5,575 bases of DNA from Limnohabitans sp. (GCA_021731425.1 JAKFXJ010000307.1:1-5575); one strand, 5' to 3'. Shown: positions 1-5,575, counted from the stretch's first letter. The notes: a model not told the origin generated them from the sequence alone. Translations and numbers: made by a program.

Positions 1-128
1 GTTCCAAGCTGCGCCTGAACGACAAAACCCAGCGCACCGTGGCTGGGCAATTCAATGACGAAAACGTGGTGGGCTTGACCTGGCCCTTGGCAGAGGGCCG
101 CACCACGGTGTTGGAGTTGACTTACTGA
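1..128 (+). CDS. 3' end of an unidentified protein (partial)
   Basis: The frame that starts at base 3 is open through the left edge and ends in TGA at 126-128, giving 41 C-terminal residues that end in VLELTY. The tail is polar with short alternating hydrophobic runs (VVGLTWPLAEG, TTVLELTY), which would suit the last beta strands of a domain, but I do not recognise a family. Its codons are GC-rich like those of the genes downstream, which supports real coding. The last 7 bases overlap the end of the convergent AraC-type gene. I see no hairpin terminator between them, so the two transcripts probably run into each other. There is no sign that it belongs to the amine-type cluster to the right. 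Confidence 0.6.
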   Translation, partial: SKLRLNDKTQRTVAGQFNDENVVGLTWPLAEGRTTVLELTY

Positions 129-1135
129 GACTGGCCCGTTGCCACAGTACTTGAGGGCAGGGTTTTTTTGTGGTTTTCGAAAACCTTCAAGGTGGCGGAG
201 GGCAGTTCGCCAAACAGCTTCTTGTAGTCCTGTGCGAACTGGCTCAGGTGCCAAAAACCCCAGTGCGAGGCGATGTCCTGGATGGTTTCGCCGGGCGCGG
301 CCTGACGCAGGGCTCGGCGCACCCCGTTCAGCCGCAGTGAGCGCAGGTATTTGACCGGGGTCGTGCCCAGTACGTCCTGAAAACAGTAGTTGAGCTTGCG
401 CCGACTCGTGCCCACACGGCTGCACACCTCCAGGATGGACAGGGGCTCGTCGGCATGGCCCATCATCAGCTCGCAGGCCCGGTCCACCAGCTTTTTGCGC
501 CGCTCCAGGTTGGGCAGCTCGGAGGTGTCGACTTGTGCGGGCAGGGCTTCAAGCCATTCCATCAGGATCTCGTCGCGCAGCTGTCGCAAGGCTTGAGGGT
601 CGTGCTGGCGGTGCGCCAAGACGCTGGCTTGGTCCAGCACGGTCAGCTGCAGGTCACGCAGGTTCTGCGCTTTGATGTCGGTGGTTTGCAGGACCAGCTG
701 CTTTTCTAGCCAGTGCGCCAGAGGCTTTTGGTACATCCGCTCCCACAGCGGGTTGAGCAGGCTGCGCTCCACCACCACCGCGATCAGGGTGAAGTGCGGC
801 GAGGTGGTCAGATCCACCTCGTCACCTTTGCCGCACATGATGGCGTGGGCCGGTACCCGCTGGCCGTTGAAAAACAGGTCGGGGGAGTCCTGCAAAGCCA
901 TGGCAAAGCCATAGACGCTCTCGTGCAGCTGTCCGCGCTGGCGCAAGGCGATGCTGGTGTCTTCGCGCAACAGCGTCACCCCGGGCAGCTGCACTTGGTG
1001 GATGCGCCCCTTGAACTGACCGGGCGAGAGCTGCTCGTACTGCAGCGCCCAGCCTTGTTGGGCCAGGGCGTGCTGGTCCATGTCGTGGGTGTCGAGCACC
1101 TGGACCCAGGGCGATTCAGGGGTGAGTGGGCTCAT
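122..1135 (-). CDS. AraC-family transcriptional regulator, EutR-like
   Basis: A 337-residue protein with a C-terminal AraC/XylS DNA-binding domain. The first helix-turn-helix is near residues 231-256 (LSILEVCSRVGTSRRKLNYC) and the second near 283-312, containing the signature GFWHLSQFAQDYKKLFGELP. The N-terminal half also follows the pattern I recall for EutR, the ethanolamine-operon activator: W-x-x-x-Y-x-Q-L-x-P-G-x-F-x-G, then L-R-E-x-T and A-L-R-Q near residues 29-66. The resemblance therefore covers the presumed sensor as well as the DNA-binding domain. The likely role is a cytoplasmic activator responding to a small amine or amino alcohol; the ligand is an inference. A TTG one codon upstream (1138) is also possible, but ATG at 1135 is the more natural start; neither has a clear ribosome binding site. 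It diverges from the peptidase gene, and the repeated elements at 1202-1240 and 2458-2496 are its best candidate sites. Confidence 0.92.
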   Translation of the reverse strand: MSPLTPESPWVQVLDTHDMDQHALAQQGWALQYEQLSPGQFKGRIHQVQLPGVTLLREDTSIALRQRGQLHESVYGFAMALQDSPDLFFNGQRVPAHAIMCGKGDEVDLTTSPHFTLIAVVVERSLLNPLWERMYQKPLAHWLEKQLVLQTTDIKAQNLRDLQLTVLDQASVLAHRQHDPQALRQLRDEILMEWLEALPAQVDTSELPNLERRKKLVDRACELMMGHADEPLSILEVCSRVGTSRRKLNYCFQDVLGTTPVKYLRSLRLNGVRRALRQAAPGETIQDIASHWGFWHLSQFAQDYKKLFGELPSATLKVFENHKKTLPSSTVATGQSQ

Positions 1136-1176
1136 CAAAGGTCAAAAACAGACGTGCGGGGCATGTCACCGAGTGT

Positions 1177-1202
1177 GCCTGTTCCGGCGTCACAGGCTTT
1201 TT
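1177..1202 (+). promoter_or_regulatory. Inverted repeat with T-tract in the divergent intergenic region
   Basis: GCCTGT (1177-1182) and ACAGGC (1192-1197) form a perfect 6-base stem with a 9-base loop, followed directly by TTTTT (1198-1202). The shape is that of a short intrinsic terminator on the plus strand, but no rightward gene ends here. It lies in the divergent region between the regulator and the peptidase, just before the first copy of the long repeat. A second small palindrome, TTTTC-GT-GAAAA, spans 1199-1210. Possible roles are a regulator-binding palindrome, a stop for leftover rightward or antisense transcription, or chance. The second copy of the long repeat lacks this structure, so it is not part of the shared element. 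Confidence 0.25.
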
Positions 1203-1240
1203 CGTGAAAACCCGGGGTATTCGGTGCCTAAACTTGATAG
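1202..1240 (+). promoter_or_regulatory. Direct repeat copy 1: candidate activator site and -35 region for the peptidase gene
   Basis: This 39-base segment matches 2458-2496 at 32 positions without gaps. The conserved blocks are TCGT, AAAACCCGG and TGCC-Y-AAACTTGATAG. Each copy has AAAC twice, 22 bases apart (here 1208-1211 and 1230-1233), about two helical turns, as expected for tandem AraC half-sites. The block ends in TTGATA (1234-1239), a fair sigma70 -35 hexamer. A weak -10 candidate, GATATT (1261-1266), lies 21 bases downstream, longer than ideal. The element ends 89 bases before the peptidase start. It could also control the divergent regulator gene. Confidence 0.6.
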
Positions 1241-1317
1241 GCGGGGGATCGCTTTTCGAGGATATTGCACCAACTAGCTGGGCCTTGACCAAAGTGCCTC
1301 TATAGGATTCACATTAC

Positions 1318-1324
1318 AGGAGAG
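1318..1324 (+). promoter_or_regulatory. Ribosome binding site deciding a TTG start
   Basis: AGGAGAG lies 5 to 7 bases before TTG at 1330. An in-frame TAG at 1303-1305 closes the frame upstream, and no ATG or GTG precedes the TTG in frame, so this strong Shine-Dalgarno sequence fixes the rare TTG as the start of the peptidase gene. Confidence 0.75.
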
Positions 1325-1329
1325 CCGCT

Positions 1330-2457
1330 TTGACTGATTTGCGACCTTCCCCAAGGCAATTGGGACTCGAATTTCCAGGCACTCCGGGGACCACGAATTC
1401 CATTGTGGATGTGGCCGATGTGTCGGTGGGCTATTGGCACCACGACGGTCTGAATAGCGAAGGGCGGCCTGTCAGAACCGGTGTGACCGCCATTTTGCCG
1501 ATGGGGGATGCACCTTTGTTGTACGCCTGTCCAGCCGCCATCCACTCACAAAACGGTAACGGCGAGATGACAGGCAGCCATTGGATTCGTGACAGTGGAC
1601 GCATGAGCAGTCCGGTGTTGATCACCAACACCCATGCCGTGGGTGCTGCGCATTCGGGGGCTGTAGCTTGGATGGTCGAGTGCTACAAACATTTGTTTGA
1701 AAATGATCATTTTTGGGCGATGCCTGTCGTGGCTGAAACGTACGACGGTTTCACCAATGACATATTGGCTATGCCAATTCGTCCCGAGCATGCCAAATGG
1801 GCACTTGAACAGGCTTGGACTTCTGCACAAAAGGCACGTCATGAGGGAAAAACCCCACCGACTCAGGGCAATGTGGGTGGCGGTACGGGTATGCAGACGT
1901 TTGGCTTCAAGGGAGGCAGCGGATCCAGTTCCAGAAAGATTCAATGGCCGGGTCTGGCGGGGACGATCGGGGTCTTTGTTCAGTCCAATTTCGGCAGCCG
2001 TGAGCAAATGTCATGGCGCGGGCGACCCTTGGGGCGCAGTTGGCCTGTACCTTCGCCCTTTGATGCGGTGGCTGTGGAAACTGGGTCTTTGATCACGATC
2101 GTGGCCACCGACTTGCCATTGGATGCCAAACAATTGGCCTTGGTGGCTCGGCGTGTGCCCATGGGTGTGGCCTTGCTTGGGGGCAGTGCCGGTAACTATT
2201 CAGGGGAAATTACATTGGCTTTTTCCACGGCCAATGCGCGAGAGGCGCGAGGTGTGATCTCACCAGGCGCGCAAATTCACGTGACCGAGGTTCTTGACGA
2301 AGCGGCTTTAGACCCGGTTTATGAGGCCACAGTCCAGGCCACAGAGGAGGCCATCCTCAATGCCATGTTTGCGGCGCGGTCCATGCCGACCCATAAGCCA
2401 CCAGGCACGTTGCAGGCGCTGGATGGCGAGATGTTCATGAAATTGATGCGATCCTGA
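1330..2457 (+). CDS. P1-family peptidase (DmpA/BapA-type N-terminal nucleophile aminopeptidase)
   Basis: A 375-residue protein, the usual length for the family of L-aminopeptidase D-Ala-esterase/amidase DmpA and beta-aminopeptidase BapA. These enzymes are made as inactive precursors and cut themselves before a serine that becomes the N-terminal nucleophile. The expected junction is Gly252-Ser253 in VETGSLITIVATD. The two further active-site residues of the family fit Ser291 and Glu293 in GNYSGEI, with the same spacing from the nucleophile as I recall for DmpA/BapA. The glycine-rich NVGGGTGM (181-188) and VQSNFG (217-222, probable oxyanion Asn) are also present. There is no signal peptide, so it is cytoplasmic. 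Family substrates are N-terminal D- or beta-amino acid peptides, amides and esters; which one applies here is unknown. It sits between the two repeat copies and appears more AT-rich than its neighbours (25/60 GC at 1681-1740 by hand count). Confidence 0.93.
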   Translation: MTDLRPSPRQLGLEFPGTPGTTNSIVDVADVSVGYWHHDGLNSEGRPVRTGVTAILPMGDAPLLYACPAAIHSQNGNGEMTGSHWIRDSGRMSSPVLITNTHAVGAAHSGAVAWMVECYKHLFENDHFWAMPVVAETYDGFTNDILAMPIRPEHAKWALEQAWTSAQKARHEGKTPPTQGNVGGGTGMQTFGFKGGSGSSSRKIQWPGLAGTIGVFVQSNFGSREQMSWRGRPLGRSWPVPSPFDAVAVETGSLITIVATDLPLDAKQLALVARRVPMGVALLGGSAGNYSGEITLAFSTANAREARGVISPGAQIHVTEVLDEAALDPVYEATVQATEEAILNAMFAARSMPTHKPPGTLQALDGEMFMKLMRS

Positions 2458-2496
2458 TCGTAAAAACCCGGAGCATGTGCTGCCCAAACTTGATAG
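2458..2496 (+). promoter_or_regulatory. Direct repeat copy 2: candidate activator site and -35 region for the GATase-P450-GS operon
   Basis: Second copy of the element at 1202-1240, starting one base after the peptidase stop codon and ending 50 bases before the GATase start. AAAC half-sites are at 2464-2467 and 2486-2489, again 22 bases apart, followed by TTGATA at 2490-2495 as a possible -35. Candidate -10 hexamers 17 to 19 bases further (around TGCATAGC, 2513-2520) are poor, as is common for activator-dependent promoters. Its position supports a separate promoter for the downstream operon rather than only read-through from the peptidase gene. Confidence 0.6.
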
Positions 2497-2546
2497 TGCT
2501 TGGCGCGCCTTGTGCATAGCATGGCGGTGAGTTTGAAAGAGACCCG

Positions 2547-3284
2547 ATGACCCTGCCGAACCTGCATATCGCTGTTTTGCTGACCAACAACGACACCTCG
2601 GCGTTTGCTGCGCATTTCCCGAACGACGGGAGAAAGGTGGTCCAGCTGCTGCAGCCTCTGCGGCCGGATTGGGCTTTCGAGGTGCTGCCGGTCAAGGACG
2701 GCGTGCTGCCTTCTTCCCCTGAAGCTTTTGACGGCTACGTCATCACCGGCAGCCCGGCCTCGGTCAACGACGATGCACTGCCTTGGGTCGGACCGTTGCT
2801 GGATTTCATCCGCGCCGTCGACGCGGCTCGCCAGCCGCTGATTGGCTTGTGCTTTGGCCACCAAGCCGTAGCCCGGGCGCTGGGCGGGCAGGTGGCGCGC
2901 AACGCGGCGGGTTGGGGCCTGGGCACGGCGGCCACGCACTGGCAGCTCACCCACCCCTGGATGCAGCCCGCGCAAAGCACCACCACCTTGATGGCCGCCC
3001 ACAACGAACAGGTCACCCGCATGCCCGAGGGGGCCGAGTGCCTGGGCGGCAGTGACTTTTGCCCCATCGGCTCGATGCAGATCGGCCAGCACATCTGGAC
3101 CACCCAGTACCACCCAGAAATGCCGCTGGTCTTCATGCAGGCCCTGCTGGGCTACCTGGCCGACAAGCTCGACACGAACACCCTGGCCCGCGCCCACGCC
3201 AGCCTGCAGCAGGCCGCCGATGTGCCGCTGTTTGGCCAGTGGATGGCGCAATTCATTGAACACGCAAGGAATGCCCGCCCATGA
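2547..3284 (+). CDS. Class I glutamine amidotransferase (GATase1) domain protein, probable gamma-glutamyl amide hydrolase
   Basis: A 245-residue stand-alone GATase1 domain of the type resembling the amidotransferase domain of GMP synthase. The catalytic triad looks complete: Cys102 in the nucleophile elbow GLCFGHQ, with His189 and Glu191 in TTQYHPEM. GYVITGSPASV (63-73) supplies the usual oxyanion-side loop. No synthetase domain is attached. In an operon with a GS-like ligase, such proteins (PuuD in putrescine use, the GATase-like protein of aniline clusters) hydrolyse a gamma-glutamyl amide instead of feeding ammonia to a partner, and I infer that role here. The start is ATG 2547, preceded by a weak GAAAGAGA. 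The last four bases overlap the P450 start (ATGA), indicating translational coupling. A genuine amidotransferase partner for an unknown synthetase is the alternative. Confidence 0.92.
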   Translation: MTLPNLHIAVLLTNNDTSAFAAHFPNDGRKVVQLLQPLRPDWAFEVLPVKDGVLPSSPEAFDGYVITGSPASVNDDALPWVGPLLDFIRAVDAARQPLIGLCFGHQAVARALGGQVARNAAGWGLGTAATHWQLTHPWMQPAQSTTTLMAAHNEQVTRMPEGAECLGGSDFCPIGSMQIGQHIWTTQYHPEMPLVFMQALLGYLADKLDTNTLARAHASLQQAADVPLFGQWMAQFIEHARNARP

Positions 3285-4546
3285 CCGTCTGGCACCCCAC
3301 CGACGATGGCCACGCCGATTTGGCGGACCACGACAGCTATGTGAACGGCACGCCGCACAACACCTTCCAGCGTCTGCGCGACGAGGACCCGATGGCCTGG
3401 TGCGATTGGTCCGAAGGCAAGGGCTTTTGGTCGGTCACGCGGCATGCTGACATTCTGGAGCTCAACCGCAACCACCAGCGCTTGAGTTCGGCCCAAGGCA
3501 TTCGCATGGAAGACCAGACGCACGAGGAGTACATGGCGCGGCGCACCTTCCAGGAAACCGATCCCCCTGAGCACACCCGCACCCGCATGCTGGTGGCCAA
3601 GGCTTTTTCCAAGCCCATGATGGCGTTGTACGAAGACCAGATCCGTGAACTCTGTGTGGGCATCCTTGACCAGGCCCTTTGCCAAGGCGAGTTTGACGCC
3701 ACGCACCAGATCGCACGCCAGTTGCCCATGCGTATGCTCGGTCGCATCGCGGGCTTGCCTGAAGAAGACCTGGACTGGCTCGTGGACAAGGGCGACGCGC
3801 TCATGGCCAACACCGACAGCGATTTCACCAGCCATGTGGTTGACAAGATGGACACCGAGGCCTACCGCTTCATGCCGTTTCGCTCGCCTGCCGGGGCTGA
3901 CTTGTTCGACTACGCGGCCCAGATGATGGCGCGCAAACGCGCAGCGGGCGACACCAGCGGCGTGCTGCACCTGATCACCCAGCCCGACGCCCAGGGTAAT
4001 GTGATCAGCGATACCGAGTTCCGCAACTTCTTTTGCCTGCTGGTGGCGGCGGGCAACGACACCACCCGCTATTCGATTGCTGCCGCCTTGCACGCTCTGG
4101 CCAACCAGCCCGGCCTGATGGCGCAGCTCAAGGCGGTGCAGGGCGAGGCCGCCTGGGAAGGTGTGGCGGACGAGTTCATCCGCTGGGCTTCACCTGCCAC
4201 GCATTTCCGCCGCACCGCGACCGAGGACTTCGAGTACCACGGCAAACAGGTCAAGGCGGGCGACAAGGTGCTCTTGTGGTTCATCTCTGGCAACCGCGAC
4301 GAGCGGGCTTTTGACCGGCCGTTCACGGTTGATCTGAACCGGGGTGTGAACCGCCACCTGTCGTTTGGGCAGGGCGGGGCGCATGCCTGCCTGGGCATGT
4401 GGCTGGCTCGGCTGGAGCTGCGCGTCTTGCTGCAAGAGCTGATCCAACGTGTTGACCGCATCGAGCAAACGGGAGAACACGCCTTTTTGCGCTCGAATTT
4501 TGTTTGTGGCATCAAACGCCTGCCGGTGCGCATGCACCTCATCTGA
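3281..4546 (+). CDS. Cytochrome P450
   Basis: A 421-residue soluble bacterial P450 with all class hallmarks. The C-helix region is DPPEHTRTR (94-102), the I-helix oxygen-activation motif AAGNDTTR (256-263), the K-helix ExxR is Glu298-Arg301 (EFIRW), and the heme-binding loop SFGQGGAHACLG has ligand Cys370. The loop is one residue longer than the standard FGxGxHxCxG, a form I know from CYP124/CYP125-type enzymes; EFIRWASPATHFRRTATED and the tail FVCGIKRLPVRM also recall that group. It would hydroxylate or N/O-dealkylate its substrate using electrons from a ferredoxin or flavodoxin system, and none is encoded in the window. Lying between a GATase1 and a GS-like ligase, it may act on a free or gamma-glutamylated amine, but the CYP125-like features leave open a terpenoid or steroid substrate. 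It starts inside the GATase stop (ATGA). Confidence 0.96.
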   Translation: MTVWHPTDDGHADLADHDSYVNGTPHNTFQRLRDEDPMAWCDWSEGKGFWSVTRHADILELNRNHQRLSSAQGIRMEDQTHEEYMARRTFQETDPPEHTRTRMLVAKAFSKPMMALYEDQIRELCVGILDQALCQGEFDATHQIARQLPMRMLGRIAGLPEEDLDWLVDKGDALMANTDSDFTSHVVDKMDTEAYRFMPFRSPAGADLFDYAAQMMARKRAAGDTSGVLHLITQPDAQGNVISDTEFRNFFCLLVAAGNDTTRYSIAAALHALANQPGLMAQLKAVQGEAAWEGVADEFIRWASPATHFRRTATEDFEYHGKQVKAGDKVLLWFISGNRDERAFDRPFTVDLNRGVNRHLSFGQGGAHACLGMWLARLELRVLLQELIQRVDRIEQTGEHAFLRSNFVCGIKRLPVRMHLI

Positions 4547-4557
4547 ATCTAGGGTTG

Positions 4558-4563
4558 AAAGGA
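4558..4563 (+). promoter_or_regulatory. Ribosome binding site of the GS-like gene
   Basis: AAAGGA lies 6 bases before ATG 4570, in the 23-base gap after the P450 stop. It sets the start of the ligase gene and indicates independent translation initiation within the same operon. Confidence 0.7.
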
Positions 4564-4569
4564 ATCACC

Positions 4570-5575
4570 ATGTCGAATGTTCAAGAACGCCTGCGGGTAC
4601 TTTTTTGTGACCACCTGGCCATTGCGCGTGGCAAGTACGTCACGCTCCAACCCGGGCAAGGCGGCGGTGCCCGCTTTTGCCGAGGCACCTTTGGCGTCAC
4701 TTACGAAAAAGAGCTGATCCCCGCGCCCGGTGCTATGGTCATGGAAGGCCTGCCCGACATGGAGACGGCCTACACCGCAGACGACATCCGCCCCGGCTGG
4801 CAGCCGTTCACGAAGGTGGCCATTGGCGACCTCAAAGCCAACGACGGCACCCCGCTGCCCATGTGTGGGCGCAGTGCGCTCAAGCGCGCCGTGGCCGACT
4901 GGCAGGCCATGGGCTACGACCCGATGGTGGGTATCGAGCTCGAAGCCTTTGCTTTCCAGATCGAGCCGGACGGCTCGCTCAAACCCTATGACACGCCTGC
5001 GGCCCATGTGTATGCCACCGGCCCCTTTGCCGACCCCAGGGGCTTCACCGACGCCCTGTGGGAAAAGGCCACGGCCGCGGGCTTTCGCATCGACAGCATG
5101 AACACCGAATACGACGCGCCGCAGTTCGAGTTCACGCTGACCTACGACCGTGCCGTCAAGGCGGTGGACGACATCTTTTTGTTCCGCCTCTTGGCGCGCG
5201 AAGTCGCTTTCCAGCACGGCATCGTGTTGACCTTCATGCCCAAACCCATCCTCACCGTGGGGGGCAGCGGGGTGCACATTAACTTCAGCCTGCGTGACGC
5301 TCAAGGCCAGAACGCCATCTCGGGCGGGCACGACGCCAGCCAGTTCAACGCATTGACGCTCGGCTGCACGGCCGGGTTGATGCACCACCACCAGGCCCTG
5401 GCGGGCCTGCTGGCCCCCAGCGCCAACTCCTACCAACGCCTGCAACCGGCCAGCCTCTCGGGCTTCTGGCAAAACTGGGCGGTGGACCACCGGGGGGTCA
5501 CCGTGCGCCTGTCGGCTGAAAGTGGCCCCGGTGCGCGCATCGAGCACCGCATGGGAGACGCTGCCGCCAACCCCT
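4570..5575 (+). CDS. Glutamine synthetase family protein, probable gamma-glutamyl amine ligase (3' end outside window)
   Basis: 335 codons are present and open to the right edge; family members are usually near 440-450 residues, so about a quarter is missing. Visible GS landmarks are GIELEAF with metal ligands Glu123 and Glu125, NTEYDAPQFEF (178-188) with Glu180 and Glu187, TFMPKP (221-226), GSGVHINFSL with His236, APSANSYQRL (282-291) with Arg290, and the arginines in HRGVTVR (307-313) and IEHR (324-327). The enzyme should form a gamma-glutamyl phosphate from ATP and glutamate and couple it to an amine. Divergent sequence (DAP where housekeeping GS has GPGQ-like residues, no canonical NRSA) and the operon argue for a substrate other than ammonia, as in PuuA, IpuC or the aniline-cluster ligases. 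The amine cannot be read from sequence. The leftward ORF across this region is only its antisense shadow. Confidence 0.93.
   Translation, partial: MSNVQERLRVLFCDHLAIARGKYVTLQPGQGGGARFCRGTFGVTYEKELIPAPGAMVMEGLPDMETAYTADDIRPGWQPFTKVAIGDLKANDGTPLPMCGRSALKRAVADWQAMGYDPMVGIELEAFAFQIEPDGSLKPYDTPAAHVYATGPFADPRGFTDALWEKATAAGFRIDSMNTEYDAPQFEFTLTYDRAVKAVDDIFLFRLLAREVAFQHGIVLTFMPKPILTVGGSGVHINFSLRDAQGQNAISGGHDASQFNALTLGCTAGLMHHHQALAGLLAPSANSYQRLQPASLSGFWQNWAVDHRGVTVRLSAESGPGARIEHRMGDAAANP

Noticed and set aside
713..1207. Rightward 164-codon frame opposite the AraC-type gene
   Set aside because: It is a shadow of the well-supported regulator on the other strand, with no recognisable domain.
1226..1242. 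Short inverted repeat GCCTA-N7-TAGGC within the first repeat copy
   Set aside because: The arms are not preserved in the second copy (2482-2498), so it is probably incidental to the shared element.
1285..1306. TTGACC and TATAGG as a sigma70 promoter for the peptidase gene
   Set aside because: The hexamers look good individually but are only 10 bases apart, too close for a normal sigma70 promoter. TATAGG might still serve as a -10 with another upstream element.
2472..2481. Palindrome AGCA-TG-TGCT within the second repeat copy
   Set aside because: It is absent from the first copy, is only four bases per arm, and is likely chance.
2319..4093. Long leftward open frames opposite the GATase and P450 genes (313-314 codons each)
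   Set aside because: They are antisense to genes with intact catalytic motifs, have low-complexity Gly/Val/Arg/His composition and no ribosome binding sites that I could see.
4549..5547. Long leftward open frame of 332 codons across the GS-like gene
   Set aside because: It lies exactly antisense to a clear GS-family CDS with recognisable motifs. Its predicted protein is rich in Gly, His, Val and Arg with no family signature, as expected for the complement of GC-rich coding DNA.
1..5575. Mobile element, attachment site, CRISPR array, tRNA or riboswitch
   Set aside because: No transposase or integrase motifs, terminal inverted repeats, regularly spaced repeats or tRNA-like folds were seen. 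The only notable repeat is the promoter-proximal pair.

Overview
The window looks like chromosomal DNA from a GC-rich proteobacterium. Codon use and the overall gene style would fit Burkholderiales (Comamonadaceae-like), but this is an impression from composition and not a database result. It holds the tail of an unidentified gene, a leftward AraC/EutR-like regulator, and then a rightward set of four genes: a P1-family (DmpA/BapA-type) aminopeptidase, a class I glutamine amidotransferase (GATase1) domain protein, a cytochrome P450, and the first three quarters of a glutamine-synthetase-like ligase cut by the window end.

Layout. Positions 1-128 hold the 3' end of an unidentified rightward CDS that overlaps, tail to tail, the AraC-type regulator (122-1135, minus strand). 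A 191-base divergent intergenic region follows, then the P1 peptidase (1330-2457, TTG start with a good ribosome binding site). An 89-base gap leads to three tightly packed genes: GATase1 (2547-3284), P450 (3281-4546, ATGA overlap with the GATase) and the GS-like ligase (4570 to beyond 5575). No transposase, integrase, tRNA, rRNA or CRISPR array is visible.

How the genes may work together. A GS-like ligase, a stand-alone GATase1 hydrolase and an oxygenase in one operon resemble known gamma-glutamyl amine pathways: PuuA/PuuD for putrescine, and the aniline dioxygenase clusters with their GS-like and GATase-like proteins. In those, an amine is conjugated to glutamate, oxidised or channelled, and released by hydrolysis. 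Here a P450 takes the place of the usual oxidase or dioxygenase. The regulator resembles EutR, the ethanolamine-responsive activator, in both its N-terminal half and its DNA-binding half, which fits an amine or amino-alcohol inducer. The substrate is unknown.

The most notable non-coding signal is a 39-base imperfect direct repeat (32 of 39 identical by hand alignment). One copy precedes the peptidase gene and one precedes the GATase-P450-GS operon. Each copy ends in a TTGATA that could be a -35 element, and each carries two AAAC half-sites 22 bases apart, the spacing expected of an AraC-type activator. This suggests that the peptidase and the operon form one regulon under the neighbouring regulator. 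The peptidase gene appears more AT-rich than the operon and may have joined the locus separately.
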